A DNA stretch of 64,000 nucleotides, taken from contig NZ_CP049253.1 in the NCBI RefSeq assembly GCF_011046975.1, positions 1 to 64,000 on the forward strand. The letters run 5' to 3'. This DNA is from Microbacterium amylolyticum (GTDB taxonomy: Bacteria; Actinomycetota; Actinomycetes; Actinomycetales; Microbacteriaceae). The position numbers and the translations under genes were made by a program. This document shows, in pieces, positions 59,192 to 64,000 of this stretch. Under the pieces are notes generated by a model. That model made no database searches. It was given only the letters and a program-made list of their open reading frames with translations, and was not told the DNA's origin. Every line of letters begins with the position of its first letter. Positions within the stretch are counted from its first letter, which is position 1.

Positions 59192-59277
59192 ACCTTCAGT
59201 CGAACTACGAGCTGCGGCTCGAGCGCCGGGCACTGCGTGACCAGGTCGCCGCGATCACGCCGCTGGAGGTCGCGTGA
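59173..59277 (+). pseudogene. HigA antitoxin remnant (C-terminal part)
   Basis: The last ~34 codons of a HigA-type antitoxin, ending WMNLQSNYELRLERRALR and ITPLEVA. It closely matches the C-terminus of the intact HigA at 61029-61349 (WMNLQSNYELRILRRTLR and ITPLKVA). The front of the gene has been lost. Its stop overlaps the ATG of the kinase gene (TGATG), the same arrangement seen between the intact higA and its downstream gene. Confidence 0.85.
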
Positions 59278-59867
59278 TGGCTCGAGCGGATACGTTGTCG
59301 AGCGTCGAGCAAACGAAGGCCCTCATTGCGCGAACGCACCGGAGCCTTGGGCGGCCGATCGTGGTCGGGGTGTCCGGGTATGCGGGTTCGGGGAAGAGCA
59401 CCTTGGTCCGGAGCATCGCCGAGGGCGAGTCGACGATGGTCAGACTGCGGGGGGACGACTTCCTGGATCCGTCGCGATCGCATCATCGGTCGCGCGACTG
59501 GGCCGGGGTCGAACGTGGTCGGCTCGTCGACGAGGTGCTCAGGCCGTTCCGTGATGAACGTGACGGCACCTTTCGGCGCTTCGACTGGACGCTTCGCGCG
59601 CTCGGGGAGCCTGAGCCGGTACCCACAGGGGATGTTCTCCTGGTGGATCTCATCGGACTCTTCCACCCCGAAGCGATCCCGGCACTGGATCTGAAGATCT
59701 GGGTCGACGTCGATCTCGAGACCGCGCAAGAACGCGGTATGCGCCGGGACGAGGCGCTCGGTCGTGACCATTCGCGGTTGTGGCGCGAGGTGTGGGTGCC
59801 GAACGAGATCGAGTTCGATCGCAGCTTCTCGCCGCGAGAAAGCGCTGAGGCACTGTACGTCGCGTAA
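59277..59867 (+). CDS. Uridine-kinase-like P-loop kinase
   Basis: A 196-residue P-loop kinase. The Walker A motif GYAGSGKSTLV lies near residues 33-43 and a DDF acid pair near 62 (RLRGDDFLDPSRSHHRSRDW), which in nucleoside kinases is the substrate-binding region; GDVLLVDLIG near 122 replaces the Walker B. The start was chosen at ATG 59277 because it overlaps the higA remnant stop; a GTG immediately before is possible. Substrate unknown; uridine/cytidine kinase-like or phosphotransferase-type resistance function are both possible. It ends just ahead of array site S1. Confidence 0.8.
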   Translation: MARADTLSSVEQTKALIARTHRSLGRPIVVGVSGYAGSGKSTLVRSIAEGESTMVRLRGDDFLDPSRSHHRSRDWAGVERGRLVDEVLRPFRDERDGTFRRFDWTLRALGEPEPVPTGDVLLVDLIGLFHPEAIPALDLKIWVDVDLETAQERGMRRDEALGRDHSRLWREVWVPNEIEFDRSFSPRESAEALYVA

Positions 59868-59913
59868 TGGTTCTCAGTGCCGGAATGCGGTGGAGTTCCG
59901 CTTTAACGTATAG
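59867..59913 (+). repeat. Array site S1
   Basis: Left half CGGAATGC opposes GAGTTCCG (arms 59881-59888 and 59893-59900, 6 of 8 pairing). The right half 59890-59913 is a ychF end: it reads VEFRFNV then TAG, with codons CGC, TTT and GTA where the present ychF has AGG, TTT and GTT. It lies directly after the kinase gene. Confidence 0.8.
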
Positions 59914-59938
59914 CCCCCTCGAGCTCAGCGCAGGGGGC
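59913..59938 (+). terminator. Hairpin directly after site S1
   Basis: GCCCCCT (59913-59919) pairs with AGGGGGC (59932-59938) across a 12-base loop. There is no clear T-run. It may be the terminator that once followed the displaced ychF end. Confidence 0.6.
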
Positions 59939-60020
59939 GGTTCAGGGGCTGCTCGTGGTCTTTCCAGACAGACTCGCTCGGCCCGCAAGTGTTCAACTGC
60001 AAACACCCTAGAGTGGACAG

Positions 60021-60725
60021 ATGAACTCCGTTTCCGAGCCACTCTCTGACACCGCTCGGCGTCGGATTGTGTCGGGGTGGGCGAGCGTGATCGGTGTGCC
60101 TGCCCAGGACATCCGCAAGGATGAGTGGGTCTTCGTTGAACGGGCGGATATCGAGGCTGTCGTTGTCGTGCGTGTCGAAGGGTACGGTTTCGCGGCTGCA
60201 CCTCCGGAACACGTGGAGCTGCTTCGTCACGCACCCCCAGAGTCGCTCCTTGATGCAGCCGCTCTCGCGAGGATGCTTCCTGCAGGCGCTGACCCCATCG
60301 GTAGCGCTGACCTTCTCTTCGCCGACAGCAGTCCACGGCTGACGCGGATCGGTGCTTGTGCCTCCGGGCCGGAGGATATGGCCACCCTGCGGAGTCAAGT
60401 GAGCGCATCCGAGTGGCAAGAGAGCGGCATCGAGGAAACAGAACGCCAGTGGACCGCGATGGCTCCGGCCGGGAGCCCTGCTGCGGTCGCAGGCTTCAAA
60501 CGCTGGCGTTCGGAGCTCGCCCAGATGGCGGTCCTCGCAAGTCCGGCGCACCGAGGGGCGGGCTTCGCCTATGCCACCGCAGCTGTAGCGACGCAGGAGG
60601 CGTTGGGGATCGGTCTGGTCGCACAGTGGCGCAGTCGTCAGGGAAACGAGGCATCCCGCCGACTCGCACAGCGATTGGGTTTCACCCAACTCGGCGTACA
60701 AGTGGCAGTCACGCTGAAGCGATAG
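60021..60725 (+). CDS. GNAT-family acetyltransferase (cassette cargo)
   Basis: A 234-residue protein whose C-terminal third is GNAT-like: QMAVLASPAHRGAGFAYATA (acetyl-CoA loop, about residues 172-190) followed by WRSRQGNEASRRLAQRLGF near 205. The N-terminal 150 residues are less conserved. TAGAGT at 60009-60014 lies 6 bases from the ATG, so it has its own leaderless promoter. Substrate is unknown. It occupies the module between S1 and S2; the last 100 bases before S2 hold no gene I can see. Confidence 0.8.
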   Translation: MNSVSEPLSDTARRRIVSGWASVIGVPAQDIRKDEWVFVERADIEAVVVVRVEGYGFAAAPPEHVELLRHAPPESLLDAAALARMLPAGADPIGSADLLFADSSPRLTRIGACASGPEDMATLRSQVSASEWQESGIEETERQWTAMAPAGSPAAVAGFKRWRSELAQMAVLASPAHRGAGFAYATAAVATQEALGIGLVAQWRSRQGNEASRRLAQRLGFTQLGVQVAVTLKR

Positions 60726-60827
60726 GTGACCGGCCGTTTGCCAACGACGCGACTCGAGGGACTGATGGTGCGATCCGACGAACGCACGTGACCGGGCTAC
60801 GACTACCCACGAGTCACCCGCGACGTA

Positions 60828-60875
60828 GAGGTTATTCAGCTACGGAATGTGGTGGAATTCCGTTTTAACGTCTAG
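60828..60875 (+). repeat. Array site S2
   Basis: Outer arms GAGGTTA (60828-60834) and TAACGTC (60866-60872), 6 of 7 pairing; inner arms ACGGAAT (60842-60848) and ATTCCGT (60857-60863), perfect. The right half reads VVEFRFNV then TAG in the ychF frame, with GAA, CGT and GTC codons. In S2 the outer arms carry A/T where S5 and S6 carry G/C at the same pair. Confidence 0.85.
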
Positions 60876-60901
60876 CGTTATTGACGGGCTCCGTCATACA
60901 C

Positions 60902-61054
60902 TGGAGTCCTCCGGATCCCGCCAAGGATCGTCTGGAGCAACTGGCCGGCGACCGTCGCGGTCAGCACAGCATCCGAGTGAACGCGCAGTGGCGGCTCTGC
61001 TTTGTGTGGATAGATGGAGGTGCAGAAGATGTCGAACTCGTCGACTATCACTGA
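60902..61054 (+). pseudogene. higB: HigB toxin remnant (C-terminal half)
   Basis: From about 60905 the sequence encodes the end of a HigB (RelE-superfamily) mRNA interferase: SPPDPAKDRLEQLAGD, then RGQHSIRVNAQWRLCF and GGAEDVELVDYH, stopping at 61054. The N-terminal half, including any start codon, is missing; the left limit is close to site S2 and to a -10-like sequence. The 3' end overlaps higA by 26 bases, as in intact higBA operons. The toxin should be inactive. Confidence 0.85.
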
Positions 61055-61349
61055 GGCCGACCTGATCGAGCCGATCCATCCAGGGGAGATCCTGATGGAA
61101 GACTTCATCGAGGGCTTCGGGATCACGCAGAACAAGCTGGCGGTGTCGATCGGCGTTCCGCCGCGTCGGATCAACGAGATCGTCCACGGCAAGCGGGGGA
61201 TCACTGCGGACACGGCCATCAGATTGGCACGATACTTCGGCACGTCCGCGGAGTTCTGGATGAACCTGCAGTCGAACTATGAACTGCGTATTTTGCGGCG
61301 GACGCTGCGCGAGAAGGTCGCGGCGATCACGCCGCTGAAGGTTGCATGA
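61029..61349 (+). CDS. higA: HigA-type antitoxin (Xre-family HTH)
   Basis: A 106-residue antitoxin. The HTH is at ITQNKLAVSIGVPPRRINEIVHGKR (about residues 34-58), preceded by the HigA signature IHPGEILMEDFIE and followed by DTAIRLARYFGTSAEFWMNLQ. HigA neutralises HigB and represses the operon. GGAGG lies 11 bases before the ATG. With its toxin truncated, it is an orphan antitoxin here. The stop overlaps the next gene's ATG. Confidence 0.93.
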   Translation: MSNSSTITEADLIEPIHPGEILMEDFIEGFGITQNKLAVSIGVPPRRINEIVHGKRGITADTAIRLARYFGTSAEFWMNLQSNYELRILRRTLREKVAAITPLKVA

Positions 61350-61804
61350 CCATGCGGGTTCGTCGCGCGATGGCGGCAGACGTTGCGGCGCTTGTGGATT
61401 TGCGAGCCGAGATGTTCGCTGCGATGGGCGTTGATGCATCCGGAGGATCCTGGCGCGCTGCGGTTCATGACTGGTTCGAGGCGCGACTGGACCACCCTGA
61501 TTTCGGGATCTTCGTGGTCGAGGGTGATGGCGTGGTCGTGGCTTCGGCCGTCGGTGCGATTCGTGACGCAGCACCGTCCCCGACGTGCCCGACCGGGCGC
61601 GACATCCTCATCAACAATGTCTGCACCTTTCCGTCATATCGTGGCAACGGACACGGCTCGGCGGCGTTCGAGGCTGTGCTGGAATGGGCGCGCCAGACCG
61701 GTGTGCGGCGCGCCGAGTTGATGGCCACGGACGACGGAAGAGGCATCTACGAAAAGGCCGGTTTCGTCGTGAATGGCTCGATCGCCATGAGAGCGGAGCT
61801 CTGA
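61346..61804 (+). CDS. GNAT-family acetyltransferase, coupled to higA
   Basis: A 152-residue GNAT with a complete core: start VRRAMAADVAALVDLRAEMF, beta4 INNVCTFPSYRGNGHGSAAFE (acetyl-CoA loop, about residues 89-109), then TDDGRGIYEKAGFV near 130. ATG at 61346 overlaps the higA stop; ATG 61352 is also possible. It is translated in tandem with the antitoxin, so it rides on the toxin-antitoxin promoter. Substrate unknown; GNATs of this size include antibiotic and amine acetyltransferases. Confidence 0.9.
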   Translation: MTMRVRRAMAADVAALVDLRAEMFAAMGVDASGGSWRAAVHDWFEARLDHPDFGIFVVEGDGVVVASAVGAIRDAAPSPTCPTGRDILINNVCTFPSYRGNGHGSAAFEAVLEWARQTGVRRAELMATDDGRGIYEKAGFVVNGSIAMRAEL

Positions 61805-61828
61805 AAGGTTTGCGGAGCCCGAACGACC

Positions 61829-61875
61829 GAGGTTGGTCCGTGCCGGAACTCGGTGGAGTTCCGTCACAGTTAGCG
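61829..61875 (+). repeat. Array site S3
   Basis: Left outer arm GAGGTTG (61829-61835) and perfect inner arms CGGAACTC (61844-61851) and GAGTTCCG (61856-61863) around a 4-base loop. The right half reads VEFR in the ychF frame and then diverges (HS, TAG), having lost TTTAACGTC but kept TAGCG. It shares GAGGTTGGTCCGTG with S6. Confidence 0.8.
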
Positions 61876-61902
61876 GTATGGATTGGGATTGAGCGCGTGA
61901 GC

Positions 61903-62379
61903 ATGATCTGGCGGCGTTATCGGGCAACCCTCGGGTTGGCGATTGTTGCATCAGCGATGCTCGGGCTCTTTTGCGGGCTTGCGCTGTACCTCACCGGGAA
62001 CGCGGACTACCGCGCACAGGCTGGCTGGGGAGGCTTCTTCTATTGGATCGCTCTGGGCGCGGGTCTCGGTATCGGGACGGGCCTGACAGCATGCGCGGGC
62101 GGGGTGACCGCGATCTGGTTGCGTGACCGGCAACTCGGACGACCGAGCGCGTCGCGCGTCCTCATCGGGACCGTCGGCGCGAGTGCCGGGGCGGCGGTGC
62201 TGTGGCTCGCCTTCGGAGTTGTGGCTGCCGTGACCGGTGGTGCTGGCTACTTGTACATGTTCATCGGCATCGCGGTTATGGCGGGCTTGACCGGTGCTGT
62301 TCTTGCGCGGACGATGCTCAGCCGTGCTGAACGGCGGCGGGACGGGGACGTGGTGGAATTCCGCTTCAATGTGAGTTGA
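61903..62379 (+). CDS. Small polytopic membrane protein with YchF-derived C-terminus
   Basis: A 158-residue protein (ATG 61903; GTG 61897 also possible) with four membrane segments (about residues 8-28, 38-60, 85-105 and 110-130). The family is unrecognised. Its last residues, [11 protein letters not shown] then S, are exactly those of YchF, because the frame enters array site S4. The fused tail could be functional or just the result of recombination. No terminator precedes it; the S4 hairpin follows. Confidence 0.7.
   Translation: MIWRRYRATLGLAIVASAMLGLFCGLALYLTGNADYRAQAGWGGFFYWIALGAGLGIGTGLTACAGGVTAIWLRDRQLGRPSASRVLIGTVGASAGAAVLWLAFGVVAAVTGGAGYLYMFIGIAVMAGLTGAVLARTMLSRAERRRDGDVVEFRFNVS
62341..62379 (+). 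repeat. Array site S4: extended ychF 3' end
   Basis: Over 33 bases (62341-62373) it differs from the native ychF end at seven positions, all synonymous, giving [11 protein letters not shown]. Unlike the other downstream sites it has no left inverted repeat and its ychF similarity extends further upstream. GGAATTCC at 62355-62362 is palindromic. It is followed by a hairpin resembling a gene terminator. Confidence 0.85.
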
Positions 62380-62393
62380 GCTGACCCTGCGGG

Positions 62394-62420
62394 CCCCGCC
62401 GATCTTCGTGTTCGGCGGGG
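62394..62420 (+). terminator. Hairpin following site S4
   Basis: CCCCGCCGA (62394-62402) with TCGGCGGGG (62412-62420), 9-base loop. Its position relative to S4 mirrors the terminator after the native ychF, so it may be a donor ychF terminator. Confidence 0.7.
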
Positions 62421-62523
62421 ACTCGTCGTCTTCTACAGGTGTTCCTGCTTCGGGATGTGAGGGCCACTCGGTCATAGGGCCCGGGAGATTTCGGTGTCGA
62501 CGAGTTTCTGTACGGTGGGCCTC

Positions 62524-63063
62524 ATGACGCAATCGGTCTCACCAGTCCTTCGAACCCTCTGTCCGGAGGATGCCGGCTATGTGCACCAGGCGTTCGCCTC
62601 GAACATCGACATGCAGCGACAGGGTGATGTGACGACGCTCGAAGATGCAGAACGGTACGTATCCCGTTTGCTCTCGGCCGCATCTGCGCAGTTGCCGTGG
62701 GCCATCTGTATCGACGATCGACTCCTCGGTCTCGTGAACATCGGCGTCGACGAGGCGAACCGAAATGGGTGGTTCTCCTATTGGATGCACGCGGATGGGC
62801 GTGGTCGGGGGTGGACCTCGCGCGCCGCAGCGACAGTCGCTAACTGGGCGCTCGAAAGCGGTGGACTGGAACGGCTTGAGCTCGGGCATCGCACGAATAA
62901 TCCCGCTTCGGAGGCTGTGGCCCATGCCGCTGGCTTCGTCCGTGAAGGGACCGAACGCGGCAAGTTCCTGATCACCGGCGACCGCATCGACGTCGCGACG
63001 TACGGTCGACTACGCTCCGATCCGATCCCCGACACTGACGTGCTACCGATGTCCACTGCGTGA
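62524..63063 (+). CDS. GNAT-family acetyltransferase (RimJ/RimL-like), cassette cargo
   Basis: A 179-residue RimJ/RimL-type GNAT: LRTLCPEDAGYVHQAFASN at the start, FSYWMHADGRGRGWTSRAAATVANWALE (acetyl-CoA loop split near residues 91-118) and RLELGHRTNNPASEAVAHAAGFVREG near 122-147. TACGGT at 62511-62516 is 7 bases before the ATG, suggesting a leaderless transcript. Relatives acetylate protein N-termini or small molecules. The stop abuts array site S5: the TGA supplies the first bases of its GAGGTTG arm. Confidence 0.88.
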   Translation: MTQSVSPVLRTLCPEDAGYVHQAFASNIDMQRQGDVTTLEDAERYVSRLLSAASAQLPWAICIDDRLLGLVNIGVDEANRNGWFSYWMHADGRGRGWTSRAAATVANWALESGGLERLELGHRTNNPASEAVAHAAGFVREGTERGKFLITGDRIDVATYGRLRSDPIPDTDVLPMSTA

Positions 63064-63110
63064 GGTTGGAGTGTGCTGGAACTCGGTCGAGTTCCGGTTC
63101 AACGTGTAGC
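63062..63110 (+). repeat. Array site S5
   Basis: Outer arms GAGGTTG (63062-63068) and CAACGTG (63100-63106, 5 of 7 pairing); perfect inner arms GGAACTCG (63078-63085) and CGAGTTCC (63088-63095) with a 2-base loop. The right half reads VEFRFNV then TAG, with codons CGG, TTC and GTG. A third GGAACTC follows at 63111-63117. Confidence 0.85.
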
Positions 63111-63342
63111 GGAACTCCCATCCGCACGGGGAACACGGCTGCGCGAGCGTCGTGGATATCGACGTCGGGGAGATGGATTACTGCCTCCATGCGTCCGAGT
63201 TGAGCATGCCGCTCGCGCCTGGACGGGTTCGGGCAGGCTCGTCCTGACGCGGATTGGTCTTCGGGCGCGAGCCGCTTCCCGTGGACACGCCATCGGTGCG
63301 GTCGAACAAGTCGGCCAGGGGTATGTCCGTAGACTGATACCC

Positions 63343-63807
63343 ATGGGTCGGGTCGTCTTCATGTGCGGACCGGCGGGGTCAGGCAAGTCGACCGTCGCTC
63401 GTCGGATGGAGGCAGACGGATTCGTTCGGCTCTCGTTCGATCAAGAGGCCTGGGGCAGGGGCATCCGACACATGCCGCTGACAGATGAAGCGCATCGCGA
63501 GATCGAGATCGAGCTCCGACGTCGTCTCGTGGATCTCGTCGAAGATGGACGTGAGGTCGTGCTCGACTTCTCCTTCTGGTCGCGTGCCATGAGGGAGAAA
63601 TGGAGGCATGTGCTGGAACCGTTCGGGGTGGTTCCTGAGACGATCTACCTTTCGACTGACCGTGAGACGTGTTTACGGCGTGTGGCCTCGCGCAGACGCT
63701 CACACAGCGACGATTTCGCTCTGGATACGGCGACCGCCGCAAGGTACTTCGATCACTTCGAGCCTCCGACTCCTGATGAGGGACCGGTGACCGTGCTTGT
63801 GGTGTGA
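63343..63807 (+). CDS. Small AAA-type P-loop kinase (cassette cargo)
   Basis: A 154-residue kinase: Walker A FMCGPAGSGKSTVARRM (about residues 6-22), substrate region FDQEAWGRGIR near 31, VVLDFSFWSRAMREKW near 73 and a LID-like ETCLRRVASRRR near 110. It resembles the ATP-binding zeta-toxin/chloramphenicol-phosphotransferase-like family. TAGACT (63330-63335) is 7 bases before the ATG, which supports this start over the long open frame upstream; 63111-63342 otherwise shows no gene. Substrate unknown. Confidence 0.83.
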   Translation: MGRVVFMCGPAGSGKSTVARRMEADGFVRLSFDQEAWGRGIRHMPLTDEAHREIEIELRRRLVDLVEDGREVVLDFSFWSRAMREKWRHVLEPFGVVPETIYLSTDRETCLRRVASRRRSHSDDFALDTATAARYFDHFEPPTPDEGPVTVLVV

Positions 63808-63876
63808 TCTGTCAACCAGGAAGAGCCCGGTGCCACGAGATCCCCGCCTGTCGGGTGCATCAGTCGCCGAATTCCA

Positions 63877-63925
63877 GAGGTTGGTCCGTGCGAGGCTCGG
63901 CCGAGTTCAGGTTCAACGTCTAGCG
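63877..63925 (+). repeat. Array site S6
   Basis: Outer arms GAGGTTG (63877-63883) and CAACGTC (63914-63920), 6 of 7 pairing; inner palindrome CTCGG/CCGAG (63896-63905). The right half reads AEFRFNV then TAG, with AGG, TTC and GTC codons. It shares GAGGTTGGTCCGTG with S3 and AACGTCTAGCG with S2. Confidence 0.83.
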
Positions 63926-63956
63926 CTATTATCGGCCCGCGGTATACCCCGGTCGC

Positions 63957-64000
63957 GTGATCAGATCGTTCGGTAGCAAGGAGACCGAACGGCTGTGGCG
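63957..64000 (+). CDS. higB: HigB-type toxin, 5' part
   Basis: GTG at 63957 opens IRSFGSKETERLWR, the standard HigB/RelE-superfamily start; the window ends after 44 bases. TATACC at 63943-63948 lies 8 bases upstream. The region between site S6 and this start resembles that between S2 and the truncated higB (17 of 27 bases), so both modules share the same promoter layout. Presumably a complete higBA module continues beyond the window. Confidence 0.8.
   Translation, partial: MIRSFGSKETERLW

Noticed and set aside
56101-64000. CRISPR array or tandem repeats as the explanation of the ychF-end copies.
   Set aside because: Spacing is 0.5-4 kb with genes between, the copies diverge synonymously, and there are no uniform spacers or cas genes.

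Overview
The window is a high-GC Gram-positive chromosome segment, most likely from the Microbacteriaceae (Microbacterium-like). The evidence is GC-rich codon use with many GTG starts, a cell-wall/division cluster that runs murF-mraY-murD-ftsW-murG-murC-ftsQ-ftsZ-(PLP protein)-sepF-yggT-divIVA with no ftsA, the actinobacterial qcrCAB/ctaE and ctaCDF respiratory genes, and families largely confined to Actinobacteria (DUF3043, DUF4307, DUF4245). Many genes have a TANNNT -10 box only 6-9 bases before the start codon, which suggests leaderless mRNAs.

Layout. 1-11.5 kb: peptidoglycan precursor synthesis and divisome genes, mostly joined by ATGA/GTGA overlaps. 11.5-15.2 kb: lspA, an RluD-type pseudouridine synthase, a GNAT gene interrupted by a stop, an SDR and a lipoprotein. 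15.4-25.7 kb: dnaE, a proline-rich membrane protein, hisD, nrdR, pyrD, DUF3043, an M20 peptidase and an ErpA-like Fe-S carrier. 25.8-35.2 kb: aa3 oxidase (ctaC-ctaD-ctaF), bioB behind a BioQ-like operator, a GNAT, then ctaE-qcrC-qcrA-qcrB on the minus strand. 35.4-55 kb: trpD, lemA, an AI-2E-type permease, ilvA, greA, hemolysin III, uppS, a PIN-PhoH protein, a decayed prolyl oligopeptidase, fumC, carbonic anhydrase, xseA/xseB, ispH, fbaA, glpX and rmuC. Convergent gene pairs are often separated by long near-perfect hairpins.

55-64 kb is different in character. Beginning at the 3' end of ychF, the chromosome turns into a chain of small accessory modules of roughly 0.5-1 kb (the first is larger and carries an IS3-family element). 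They encode GNAT acetyltransferases, small P-loop kinases, a small membrane protein, a lipoprotein/OmpA-like pair, and HigBA toxin-antitoxin genes in intact, truncated and remnant forms. Modules are separated by copies of the ychF 3' end. Five of these besides ychF itself still spell the YchF C-terminus EFRFNV, with almost only synonymous differences. At most cassette sites the left half adds an inverted repeat whose arms differ between copies in a compensatory way.

My reading is that this is a serial gene-cassette array docked in ychF. Each inserting circle would bring its own coding copy of the gene's last codons and push the previous end downstream, combining the logic of a tRNA-type attachment site with integron-like small cassettes. 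No integrase gene is visible. The array is still running at the right edge, where another higB begins.
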